Shown piece by piece: positions 24,660-32,700 of a stretch of 37,582 bases of DNA (position 1 is the stretch's first letter; every line of letters starts with the position of its first letter). A model generated the notes under the pieces. It was given only the letters and a program-made list of their open reading frames with translations. It searched no databases and was not told the DNA's origin. The DNA is from Draconibacterium orientale. GTDB taxonomy: Bacteria; Bacteroidota; Bacteroidia; Bacteroidales; FEN-979. The stretch is from positions 45,781-83,362 of the forward strand of contig DYQT01000001.1 of the NCBI GenBank assembly GCA_020719165.1. The letters run 5' to 3'. Made by a program: the position numbers and the translations under genes.

Positions 24660-26435
24660 TCACTTTGCCTCAACCTCGGCCGGATTTCCACCGTACTTGA
24701 TAAACTGGGACGCAAAATAGGTTGCAGAATCATGGAGATTGGTGTTGCCGGCATAATAGATTGTAAGGTTCTTATAGGCACTTACGATGGTGGGATCAAT
24801 GGTTAAAACCCGGCGCCAAAGGGCAACGGCCTTGTGATTATTTCCACTTTTGACAGAAAAGAGCGCAAGGTTCATCATGGCGAGCGTATTGTTCGGATCA
24901 TATTTCAATGCAACCTCAATCCGTTCGGAGGCTTTGTCATAATTCCCTGATTTTGAAAGCTCAATGGCAGATTCGATGCAGAGGTTGATGAAATTTTTTA
25001 TCACATCAGGCTTTGTCTCCCCCAATTCAATGGCTTTGGTAAAATAGGTAAATGCACTTTCGAAGTTCTTCTTTTGCATCAGTTCGATCATGCCCAGGTT
25101 GTAATAAAAGGTTCCATATTCTTTTAACTGTACCGCCTCCTTCAAATGTTCCTCAAACTTCACAAAATCCTGCTGTTTGAAATAATACCTGCCATAAAAA
25201 TGATGAAACCATGCGCGGTCGGGAGAAACTTTCAGCACTGATCCCCAAAAAGCTTCCCCATTTTTATATTTCCGTTCCTGCAAAAGGGTGAAAACCGAAA
25301 AAATGATCAGTACTGCCGCGCAGATGATCTGAATTTGTTTCTTCCTCAGATCGGCCCATGCCTCGGGGAGTATGGCAAGCAGTAAAAAAAGTAGTCCGAT
25401 TGAAGGCATACAAGCCCTGTGTTCGAGGTAATTATAGCTGTCGTTTGCGTTGAATAAAACGATAAACATATTGGGAACTGCAAAAGCCATGAACCAAATG
25501 ATCCCCAGCAGGATCGCAGGAACATTTTTTTGTTTTATCAGAACGATTGCCAGGATTAACAAGAGGCCGATTACCAGCCCGGAAACCGTGTAAAAGGTGG
25601 AAAAAACGGGCATTATCGCGAGGTCGAACGGCAGGAAAAACCTGGCGACAATCTCAGGAAGAAACGGAAGGTTTTTCATTATGGCGACCACACCCTGCTC
25701 GTCGCCCTGAAGCTCTCCGATAGCGCCTTTTCGTAAAAAAAACCAAAGGACGATCAAAGATAACCAGCTGAGATACAGGATGATTTTTTGCCGATCAACA
25801 ACTCGTTGCTTGTTAATTACCAGATAGAAAAGGAACAGGAATGGCAAGGCAATGGCCGATTCTTTTGAGAAGAAGGCCCCGGCAAAAAAAAGCAAATGCA
25901 GGAGGAAATATCTCCAGGAATGGCTGCGGTTATACTCGATAAAGCATGCGAATGAGAGTAATCCGAAAAGGGTGATGAGCAGGTCGTTCAGTGCAGGTAT
26001 CCAGAACACAGCGTTGGCAATGAGGGGGTGCAAAGAAAAGAGGAGCGCCCCTATCAGGGATTTTGATTTACTAAAGCCGAGCAAACCCAACAACCACAGC
26101 AAGCTCAGTGCAATGAAGCAATGCAGGATAACACTGATCAGGTGATAGGCAACAGGGGATGTTCCTCCCATCTGTGCGCCGATCATCAGCACGACATTGA
26201 GCATGGGGCGATAGTATGGAACCGAATGCTGGAGGAAAACATCGGTGGTAAAAAGAGTTCCAAAATTAGACGGATCGCTCAGCTTTGACTGATTTTCAAG
26301 GACCAGAACATCGTCATCAAAAAAAACAAAACCAAGGTTCAGGGAAGTGAGGTAGAGGGATAAGGTGACAATGAACACAATTATCCCGGAATAGGAAAAA
26401 AAACGGTCGAAAGGATCCGGTTTAACTTTTTTCAC
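24660..26435 (-). CDS. GT-C-like polytopic membrane protein with C-terminal TPR repeats (paralog of 8687-10468)
   Basis: The 591-residue product mirrors its paralog: FDDDVLVLENQ in the first periplasmic loop, PYYRPMLNVVLM, HPLIANAVFWIPALNDLLITLFG, FSKESAIALPFLFLFYL, about ten membrane helices, then TPR-like helix pairs over about 415-570. The start codon is GTG (26435-26433); there is no ATG nearby that would keep the first helix and the acidic motif. It probably uses a lipid-linked sugar, as argued for the paralog. It is separated from the aminotransferase gene by 182 bases and from the ferritin-like gene by 47. The two paralogs bracket the glycan region on the same strand, which suggests an old duplication or insertion of the intervening genes. 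Confidence 0.75.
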   Translation of the reverse strand: MKKVKPDPFDRFFSYSGIIVFIVTLSLYLTSLNLGFVFFDDDVLVLENQSKLSDPSNFGTLFTTDVFLQHSVPYYRPMLNVVLMIGAQMGGTSPVAYHLISVILHCFIALSLLWLLGLLGFSKSKSLIGALLFSLHPLIANAVFWIPALNDLLITLFGLLSFACFIEYNRSHSWRYFLLHLLFFAGAFFSKESAIALPFLFLFYLVINKQRVVDRQKIILYLSWLSLIVLWFFLRKGAIGELQGDEQGVVAIMKNLPFLPEIVARFFLPFDLAIMPVFSTFYTVSGLVIGLLLILAIVLIKQKNVPAILLGIIWFMAFAVPNMFIVLFNANDSYNYLEHRACMPSIGLLFLLLAILPEAWADLRKKQIQIICAAVLIIFSVFTLLQERKYKNGEAFWGSVLKVSPDRAWFHHFYGRYYFKQQDFVKFEEHLKEAVQLKEYGTFYYNLGMIELMQKKNFESAFTYFTKAIELGETKPDVIKNFINLCIESAIELSKSGNYDKASERIEVALKYDPNNTLAMMNLALFSVKSGNNHKAVALWRRVLTIDPTIVSAYKNLTIYYAGNTNLHDSATYFASQFIKYGGNPAEVEAK

Positions 26436-26482
26436 AATTATCTACTTTTATTACATGTGTCTTCCCCGGAAATCGGATCATG

Positions 26483-26938
26483 TTAATTCTCTTTGAGGAT
26501 ATAATCATCATACTCGACCTCGAAAGCAAGTTTGTGCTTCGACTCCTCCTGGGCCAGGTTTAAAAACAAGGTTTTTACCTCAGGATTTTCAGCATTTTCT
26601 GCAAGTTTTGTGTACATGCGAAAGGCTGCTTTTTCTTTTTTCATGGCAAGAATCAGCGCATCCTGATATGACATACTTGCCGATGGTTTTACGTCAACAA
26701 GGTATTCAGCAATTTTAAGGTCCTTCACTTTTGCATCCGTCAAGATGAAGCTGCCTTGTTCTCTGATGGATAAAAGATTGGCTTTATGCCGCATCTCCTC
26801 TTCAGCATACTCTTCGAATGTTTTTTTTATTTGCTTGTTTTTTGACTGTGCAGCGAGTTGCAGATAAAAGTCAACGGCTGCCTGTTCTTCCCCGATTGCA
26901 AAATCGAGAATTTCTGTTATGTTGGCGAACTCCTTCAT
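26483..26938 (-). CDS. Ferritin-like (rubrerythrin-type) di-iron protein
   Basis: This 151-residue protein is a four-helix bundle. It has Glu17-Glu18 in helix 1 (FAIGEEQAAVDFY), EEEMRHKANL in helix 2, KKEKAAFRMY in helix 3 and QEESKHKLAFEVEYD in helix 4, the usual E...ExxH twofold pattern of a di-iron site. It lacks the C-terminal rubredoxin domain of true rubrerythrins (no CxxC pair). Members are cytosolic and linked to peroxide or oxygen defence and iron handling in anaerobes. It is the last gene of the redox run and may protect the Fe-S-rich complex encoded upstream; that link is inference. A tandem heptamer array begins 9 bases before its ATG. Confidence 0.82.
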   Translation of the reverse strand: MKEFANITEILDFAIGEEQAAVDFYLQLAAQSKNKQIKKTFEEYAEEEMRHKANLLSIREQGSFILTDAKVKDLKIAEYLVDVKPSASMSYQDALILAMKKEKAAFRMYTKLAENAENPEVKTLFLNLAQEESKHKLAFEVEYDDYILKEN

Positions 26939-26947
26939 TTCAATTAT

Positions 26948-26975
26948 GATTTACGATTTATGATTTACGATTTAA
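26948..26975. repeat. Tandem heptamer array GATTTA(C/T/C/A), four units
   Basis: On the plus strand the units read GATTTAC, GATTTAT, GATTTAC, GATTTAA at 26948, 26955, 26962 and 26969. It lies in the leader of the ferritin-like gene, 9 bases from its ATG on the minus strand. A closely related array is at 32626-32660. Confidence 0.8.
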
Positions 26976-26981
26976 GGTTTT

Positions 26982-27018
26982 CCTTTCCCCGTTCCTGCTG
27001 TTCAGGGAGAGGGGAAGG
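26982..27018. repeat. REP-like GC-rich hairpin
   Basis: CCTTTCCCC (26982-26990) pairs with GGGGAAGG (27011-27018) with one bulged T, and an inner stem TTCCTG/CAGGGA closes a five-base loop. The stem is GC-rich and flanked by the heptamer array. It lacks a U-run in the direction of the flanking minus-strand genes, so it looks more like a repeated intergenic hairpin (REP-like) or mRNA processing element than a classical terminator. Confidence 0.5.
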
Positions 27019-27039
27019 AATGATTTGGGATATAAATAA

Positions 27040-30000
27040 TTAGTTTTCAATTGCTCTGGCATACTCCTCTTCGAAACGTCGTGTAACGGAGTCGCACCCA
27101 TGGTTAAAGTTGCGTTTGTTGTTGTCGTCGCTGGTAGGGCTCATCAGCAATTTTCCATGCTCCTTTTTCTCGGGCAAGAGTGCGATAATTTCCAGGAAAA
27201 TATCGTGTGGATTGCCGGATGCAGCCATCCCAAATCCACCAAGAATTCCGGCGAATTGTTCCAGGGAAGTTTTCGCCAAACGGGGCTTGATTGCCGGTGA
27301 AAATTCCTGGATTACCTTTTGTGCATTGGTAAAAGTACCCCCTGATTCGGCAGGAAACGATGATGGTAACAAAAGGTCGGCTGTTTTGGCCGTTTCTGTT
27401 AAAAAATAGTCCTGTACCACCTTGAACGATGCATCAGCAAAGACTTTTTCGAGTGCCTCGCGGTCGATGGCACAACCAATCGGGTCTTCGCCAAAGATAA
27501 AGAGGTTCCGGATCTCACCTGCATAAAACCTGCCGTGGAGGCATTCTGTCTCCTCCGAAGCGATTTCAGCAACTCCCCAGATTTCTTTCAACCGCCGTCT
27601 GTAATCCTGATCGGCGATGTCTTGTCCGCCAATGCCTAAATGCGGACTTACCCCCATGTCAAACACCCCTTGTGAATTGTTCTTTTCCTTTAATGAAATG
27701 AGGCCGTTGGCAGTTTTTGCTAATTTTCCGGTTATTCTGGCCAGATTGAACAGCTCTTTGGAAGCGTTGCCAGAAACTTGTTTTTCGGAAAAGATAAGGA
27801 TCGCATTGATTTCGTTGTTATAGGATTCAGCGAATGCTGCAATCTCTTCGGTGGAGACACCCGAAGCGGTTGCCAGTTTGGCAAAATCCTCTTTGAGCAG
27901 CATGGCCTTGTAGCCGTCAAAACCCTCCACGCGATCGCGGAGGAAGAGTGCATTTTCAAGTCCCTTCGTCAGCAGGTAATGGTTTACAGCTTTGATAAAA
28001 TGGTAATATGATTTCACCACAATCTGGCGGTTCACTTTGTGCGACATGGTGTTGTCGATATTTTCGGTCACCATGATGACAGGAGTTTTCTTCAGGAAAT
28101 GGGTATTTTGAACCATGAATCCGACCACTGCATGGTCTTTATTTATTTCGGTACCGAGCAGATAGATTGCACTGGCATCGCCTATTTCAGCAAACGGAGC
28201 ATTAAGATCACTGTTGGCACGGTAACCCTCTCCCCTGCCCAAATAATGGAAACTGCCAACGTTGTTGGTTTTAGCAGCTGCCCGTGCCAACTTGTGTATC
28301 AGATAAAGTTCTTCATTGGATAACCTTGCTCCGCCAAAAAAAGCATTTTCATCCGGTTCAACGGATTTTATTTTTTCGCTGATCAACCGGAAAGCATCTT
28401 CGAAAGAGATCTCTTCAAACTTTCCACCGACCTTTAACATAGGTTTGGTTATGCGGTTTGCATCATTGAGATACTGATATCCAAATTTCGGAAATCGACA
28501 AAGGTTTCCGTCTCGGTTTACGAGTCCGTTTTTGCCGGCAACCGCCATCACAAAACTATTTTTATGGTGCAGTTCGATGGCACAGCCAACGGAGCAATAG
28601 TTACAAATCGTGTCAACCTTGTCAGTTTTTACGGGACCAGGTTTAAAAAGAACATTTTCTGAAATAGCCCCGGTAGGGCAGGTTGAAATGCACATACCAC
28701 AAGATTCGCATGGAGTGTCCTGCAACGATTCACCCATGCTTGGGGCTATATAGGTATGGAAACCTCTGTTAATCAATCCTAAAGCGTTGGCGCCTACAAC
28801 TTCACGGCATATGCGAACGCAGCGGGCACACAAAATACATTTGTTGTTGTCGATTTCAATGAAGGGATGACGAAAATCAACCTGGTATTCCCTGAATTCG
28901 CCTTCAAATGATTTTTGCCGGGCATCGTATTCACTTGAATACTTTTGCAGATCGCAATCAAGGTAGGCGACACAACCACATTCGAGACAACGCTGGGCTT
29001 CGTGATGAGCCACTCCGGCATCGGCATAACCCAATTCAACTTCGTTGAAATTGAAGCGGGCATCAGCATTCAGGGTTGGCATTTCCTCACGGACCTGGGT
29101 TTCAAAACAGCCTTTGTAGGCATCTTTCTGTTGTTTTTTAAAATTATCCCGTTTGCTGGTGAATGGTTTTTTTGCCGGTTGCATGGGCAATCCCATCACA
29201 TATTGATGCGCGCTGGTTGAGGCTATCCGGGCTTGGGCAATGGCTTCGATGATCGTGGCCGGACCGGTTACCCCGTCGCCGGCGGCAAACATTGATGGTA
29301 TGCCGGTTTGGAGTGTGGATTTATCAGCATCGATATCACCCCATTTGTTGATTTTCAGTTCGCCACCTTCCGTATGCGTATTGATATCGTCGATGAAGTT
29401 CACGTCCGTCTTTTGTCCGATTGCGGCAAGGATAAAATCAACTTTAATCTCGAAATCAGATCCTTCAACAGGAACCGGACGGCGCCGCCCGGAAGCATCC
29501 GGTTCGCCAAGCTCCATTTTAATGCAGGTAACAGATTTAACTTCACCCTGCTCATTTTTATTGATTTTTTTTGGCAGCGTCAGAAACAAATACTCCACCC
29601 CTTCCAGTTTCGATTCATGGATTTCGATCGGGTTTGCCGGCATCTCTTTTTCGGTACGCCGATAGATGACATAAACTTTATCGGCCTGGCAACGAATCGA
29701 TGTGCGGCAACAGTCCATGGCTGTATTTCCCCCACCCACAACCGCAACTGTTTTTCCTCGAAAATCGTAACGCTGGCCGGTAACCTCCATGTTTTTGAGA
29801 AAATCGATTCCTGAGAAAACATTGCCGGCATCATCTCCATCGCATCCTACACCGGTACCTTTTTGGGAACCTATTGTTAAAACCGTTGCATGGTATTTTG
29901 ATTTCAATTCGCGGTAGCTCATATTTTCGCCGAGCTTTTTATTATAAAATATGTTTACTCCCAAATCGGTGATATTCTTTACCTCTTTATCCAGGATGTC

Positions 30001-30741
30001 GTTTGGCAGACGGTATTCGGGAATTCCATACCGAAGCCAGCCACCCGATTTTGGAGCTGCTTCGTAAATGTCAACCTGATGGCCTTCGATCTGCATAAAA
30101 TGGCCCACAGACAAGCCTCCGGGACCGGCTCCGAGAACAGCAATTTTTTTACCCGTGGAAGGTTTTACAGCCGGCACGTATTTTTCAGGGGAGGCCAGAT
30201 CATAGTCGGAAGCAAATCTTTTCAGGTAATCGATGCCAACCGGAGCACCTTCATCCAATAAGTTGCGACGACATTCAGCTTCGCAGGGGCGAACACACAC
30301 ACGTCCACAAATTGCAGGCAAAGGGTTTGTCTCTTTGATTAAAGCCACTGCTTCACTGTACTGGCCTTTGTCGATCAGGGAAATATACCCCTGCACATCC
30401 ACTCCGGCAGGACAGGTTTGCTTGCAAGGTCCGATGCAATCAGCATAATGGTTGCTAAGCATCAGCTCGAGTGCCATTTTTCGTGATTTTCGAATTCCTT
30501 CACTTTCGGTAATTATTTTCATGCCTTCGGTAAGTTTGGTCGAGCATGAAGGTTGATGTCCCCTCATTCCTTCCACTTCAACGACACAAACATAGCAGGA
30601 GGTAAATGGTTCAAGCCGTTCGTCGTTGCATAAGGTCGGAATTTCAATTCCATGGCGGTTAGCGAGGTTCAGGATGGTTTCGCCTGGGAATCCTTTTACG
30701 ATGTTTCCGTTAAGAATGATATTTAATGAATTGTCAGCCAT
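27040..30741 (-). CDS. NuoG-like/GltD (NfnB-like) fusion subunit of a putative electron-bifurcating transhydrogenase
   Basis: The 1233-residue cytosolic protein has these parts in order. A [2Fe-2S] ferredoxin domain has C38, C49, C52 and C66. A GltD-type N-terminal Fe-S domain has C102, C106, C110, C145, C149, C153 and C157. A two-dinucleotide oxidoreductase unit (about 198-515) has GAGPGG 204-209 for FAD, GGGNTAMD 336-343 plus RR 361-362 suited to NADP(H), and MFAAGDG. A CLECGC stretch lies near 585. Two [4Fe-4S] clusters use C635/638/641/645 and C678/681/684/688. A molybdopterin-oxidoreductase-like region (about 710-1160) has an Fe-S site at C713, C716, C720 and C748. The catalytic Cys/Sec position of formate dehydrogenase is absent and the protein ends before the usual C-terminal domain, so it resembles NuoG. 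With NuoE- and NuoF-like partners it fits an Stn-type NADH/ferredoxin:NADP+ enzyme. That assignment is inference. Confidence 0.8.
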   Translation of the reverse strand: MADNSLNIILNGNIVKGFPGETILNLANRHGIEIPTLCNDERLEPFTSCYVCVVEVEGMRGHQPSCSTKLTEGMKIITESEGIRKSRKMALELMLSNHYADCIGPCKQTCPAGVDVQGYISLIDKGQYSEAVALIKETNPLPAICGRVCVRPCEAECRRNLLDEGAPVGIDYLKRFASDYDLASPEKYVPAVKPSTGKKIAVLGAGPGGLSVGHFMQIEGHQVDIYEAAPKSGGWLRYGIPEYRLPNDILDKEVKNITDLGVNIFYNKKLGENMSYRELKSKYHATVLTIGSQKGTGVGCDGDDAGNVFSGIDFLKNMEVTGQRYDFRGKTVAVVGGGNTAMDCCRTSIRCQADKVYVIYRRTEKEMPANPIEIHESKLEGVEYLFLTLPKKINKNEQGEVKSVTCIKMELGEPDASGRRRPVPVEGSDFEIKVDFILAAIGQKTDVNFIDDINTHTEGGELKINKWGDIDADKSTLQTGIPSMFAAGDGVTGPATIIEAIAQARIASTSAHQYVMGLPMQPAKKPFTSKRDNFKKQQKDAYKGCFETQVREEMPTLNADARFNFNEVELGYADAGVAHHEAQRCLECGCVAYLDCDLQKYSSEYDARQKSFEGEFREYQVDFRHPFIEIDNNKCILCARCVRICREVVGANALGLINRGFHTYIAPSMGESLQDTPCESCGMCISTCPTGAISENVLFKPGPVKTDKVDTICNYCSVGCAIELHHKNSFVMAVAGKNGLVNRDGNLCRFPKFGYQYLNDANRITKPMLKVGGKFEEISFEDAFRLISEKIKSVEPDENAFFGGARLSNEELYLIHKLARAAAKTNNVGSFHYLGRGEGYRANSDLNAPFAEIGDASAIYLLGTEINKDHAVVGFMVQNTHFLKKTPVIMVTENIDNTMSHKVNRQIVVKSYYHFIKAVNHYLLTKGLENALFLRDRVEGFDGYKAMLLKEDFAKLATASGVSTEEIAAFAESYNNEINAILIFSEKQVSGNASKELFNLARITGKLAKTANGLISLKEKNNSQGVFDMGVSPHLGIGGQDIADQDYRRRLKEIWGVAEIASEETECLHGRFYAGEIRNLFIFGEDPIGCAIDREALEKVFADASFKVVQDYFLTETAKTADLLLPSSFPAESGGTFTNAQKVIQEFSPAIKPRLAKTSLEQFAGILGGFGMAASGNPHDIFLEIIALLPEKKEHGKLLMSPTSDDNNKRNFNHGCDSVTRRFEEEYARAIEN

Positions 30742-30787
30742 TGATAAATTGATTTAAGTTTTTAGTTTTATTTCGGCCATTTCGGGA

Positions 30788-30821
30788 CGGGTGACGGAAC
30801 ACTGGGCGGGTGACACGGAAT
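30788..30821. repeat. Imperfect direct repeat CGGGTGAC(AC)GGAA in the gap between two redox genes
   Basis: CGGGTGAC occurs at 30788-30795 and again at 30807-30814, 19 bases apart. Each copy is followed by GGAA (directly, or after AC). The 104-base gap between the NuoF-like stop and the NuoG-like start is unusually GC-rich for this region. A TTTCGGGAC string at 30780 also occurs at 32656 beside the heptamer array. Confidence 0.5.
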
Positions 30822-30845
30822 GGATGGCACGGGGCCCTGGTCTGA

Positions 30846-32621
30846 TCACGACAATAAGATTGATTCGAATTTGCATTTTGAGTAGCACACTCCACATTTG
30901 GTGCAGAGATCCTGGTTGATAAAATGCTTTTGCTTACGTTCACCGGTAATGGCTTTTACCGGGCAATTTTTCAGGCAAACCATACATCCGGTACATTTCT
31001 CCTCATCCACTTTATATGTAAGCAAAGGTCTGCAAACTTTGGCGGGGCATTTTTTGTGGTTGATATGGGCTTCATACTCATCACGGAAATATTTGATGGT
31101 GGTGAGAACCGGATTTGGAGCTGTTTGCCCCAATCCACAGAGTGAGTTTTCCTTAATCTGATATGCCAGCTCTTCAAGTTTTTCGAGGTCACCCTCTTTG
31201 CCCTGTCCATTGGTGATCCGATCGAGTATTTCCAACATTCTTTTGGTTCCCATGCGGCAGAAGGTACATTTTCCGCAACTTTCCTTGCAGGTGAAATCGA
31301 GAAAGAATTTAGCCACATCGACCATACAGGTAGTTTCATCCATAACCACCATCCCTCCGGAGCCCATGATGGCGCCTGTTGCGTTAACGGAATCGTAATC
31401 GACAATGGTATCTGACAAAAATTCGGGGATACAACCGCCCGACGGGCCTCCCATTTGAACGGCTTTGAACTTTTTATTGTTTTTGATGCCTCCTCCCAGT
31501 TTGAAGATCACATCGCGGATCGTCATTCCCATTGGAACCTCTACCAGCCCTGAATGGCGCACCTTACCTGCCAAAGCGAACACCTTGGTTCCTTTACTTT
31601 TTTCGGTGCCATATTGTGCATATGCTTCTGCGCCGTTCAGAATGATCCACGGGATATTGGCAAAGGTTTCAACATTATTGATGTTTGTCGGTTTTTTCCA
31701 CAACCCTGAAACAGCGGGAAAAGGAGGCCGTTTGCGTGGCATTCCGCGTTCTCCCTCGATGGATGCAATCAGGGCAGTTTCCTCGCCACACACAAAAGCG
31801 CCTGCGCCCTCCTTGATATAGATATCCAGATTAAAACCCTCAATTCCGAATATGTTCGTGCCAAGATAGCCTTTATCATGCGCTTGTTTAATGGCAATAT
31901 TCAGTCGTTTTATGGCAAGGGGATATTCGGCACGGCAATAGATTACCCCACCGGTAGCCTCAATGGCATAGGCAGCAATGATCATACCTTCGAGCACGGA
32001 ATGAGGGTCGCCTTCAAGCACCGATCGATCCATGAATGCACCCGGGTCGCCTTCATCAGCATTGCAGATCACATATTTATCGGCTGATTTGTTTGCATTT
32101 GCAAATTTCCATTTCAACCCTGTGGGAAAACCGCCGCCACCACGTCCGCGCAAACCCGACTTTAAAATCGTGTCGATGACTACTTCGCGTGAGGTTTTTT
32201 CTGCGGCAATCTTTTTAATCGCCAGATAACCATTGCGCAATTCATACTCCTCAATGGATTCAGGATCCATATAGCCGCAATTGCGCAGCACAATTTTCAC
32301 CTGAGCTCCAATAAAGTCATTCTCCGGAGCATCGAACAAGTCGGTAAAAACGATGTAGTCGCGAATCGGATCCTGCTGATTGATATGTTTTTCAATCACC
32401 TCAACCGCGCGGTCGGCATCAACTTCACCATAGAGGTATGTTCCGGTTTCATCGGTGATTTCAACCAGTGGTTCACGATAACACATGCCCACACAACTGG
32501 TTTTTTTGAGTATGAAGTCAAGTTTTTCAGTCTCTTGGAGCGCCTTAATTTTGTCATACGTCTTGTTTGCACCTGCAGCGATTCCGCAGCTTCCAAGACC
32601 AACAGTGACGGTAGTAGCCAT
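30846..32621 (-). CDS. NuoF-like flavoprotein subunit (HydB/HndC/StnB type)
   Basis: The 591-residue protein combines three units. A thioredoxin-like [2Fe-2S] domain (1-85) has C12, C43 and C47. A NuoF core has the NADH/FMN glycine loop GRGGGGFPTG at 159-168, CNADEGDPGAFMDR, AFVCGEETALIASIEG, and a [4Fe-4S] site at C449, C452, C455 and C495. A C-terminal 2x[4Fe-4S] ferredoxin domain (about 530-590) has CTGCMVCLKNC and CTKCGVCYSKC. The extra N- and C-terminal Fe-S domains separate it from respiratory NuoF and are those of soluble bifurcating complexes (HydABC, Hnd, Stn), where this FMN is the bifurcating site. It follows the NuoE-like gene by 79 bases and precedes the large subunit gene by 104. 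The product is cytosolic, with no membrane segments. Confidence 0.88.
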   Translation of the reverse strand: MATTVTVGLGSCGIAAGANKTYDKIKALQETEKLDFILKKTSCVGMCYREPLVEITDETGTYLYGEVDADRAVEVIEKHINQQDPIRDYIVFTDLFDAPENDFIGAQVKIVLRNCGYMDPESIEEYELRNGYLAIKKIAAEKTSREVVIDTILKSGLRGRGGGGFPTGLKWKFANANKSADKYVICNADEGDPGAFMDRSVLEGDPHSVLEGMIIAAYAIEATGGVIYCRAEYPLAIKRLNIAIKQAHDKGYLGTNIFGIEGFNLDIYIKEGAGAFVCGEETALIASIEGERGMPRKRPPFPAVSGLWKKPTNINNVETFANIPWIILNGAEAYAQYGTEKSKGTKVFALAGKVRHSGLVEVPMGMTIRDVIFKLGGGIKNNKKFKAVQMGGPSGGCIPEFLSDTIVDYDSVNATGAIMGSGGMVVMDETTCMVDVAKFFLDFTCKESCGKCTFCRMGTKRMLEILDRITNGQGKEGDLEKLEELAYQIKENSLCGLGQTAPNPVLTTIKYFRDEYEAHINHKKCPAKVCRPLLTYKVDEEKCTGCMVCLKNCPVKAITGERKQKHFINQDLCTKCGVCYSKCKFESILLS

Positions 32622-32625
32622 ATTA

Positions 32626-32660
32626 AATTTACGATTTACGATTTGCGATTTACGATTTCG
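32626..32660. repeat. Tandem heptamer array, five GATTTAC-like units
   Basis: On the plus strand the units are AATTTAC, GATTTAC, GATTTGC, GATTTAC and GATTTCG, starting at 32626 and every seven bases after. The array fills part of the 79-base gap before the NuoF-like gene and starts 5 bases from its ATG on the minus strand. It is the same repeat as at 26948-26975. Confidence 0.8.
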
Positions 32661-32700
32661 GGACAGCCGGCAGATTACTTCAATTTTCAGTTCTCAGTTT

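Noticed and set aside
8687-26435. Complete O-antigen or capsule biosynthesis locus
   Set aside because: No Wzx/Wzy, initiating sugar-phosphate transferase, dTDP-sugar dehydratase or Wza/Wzc genes are present, so it is better described as a modification or protein/lipid glycosylation region.
26483-26938. Full rubrerythrin
   Set aside because: No C-terminal rubredoxin-type CxxC pairs; only the four-helix di-iron domain is present.
29308-29814. 168-codon frame on the plus strand inside the large redox subunit
   Set aside because: It is antisense to the well-supported GltD-like region, has no recognisable domain and no start context; it is a shadow frame.
27040-30741. [FeFe]-hydrogenase large subunit (HydA/HndD type)
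   Set aside because: The N-terminal ferredoxin parts and the partner genes fit, but none of the H-cluster motifs (TSCCPxW, MPCxxKxxE) is present. The C-terminal half is molybdopterin-oxidoreductase-like.
27040-30741. Catalytic formate dehydrogenase alpha subunit
   Set aside because: The Cys/Sec metal ligand is missing at the expected place and the C-terminal cofactor-binding domain is absent. No in-frame TGA is seen that could encode selenocysteine.
26948-32660. CRISPR-like repeats
   Set aside because: The repeat unit is 7 bases in direct tandem without spacers, and no cas genes are near.
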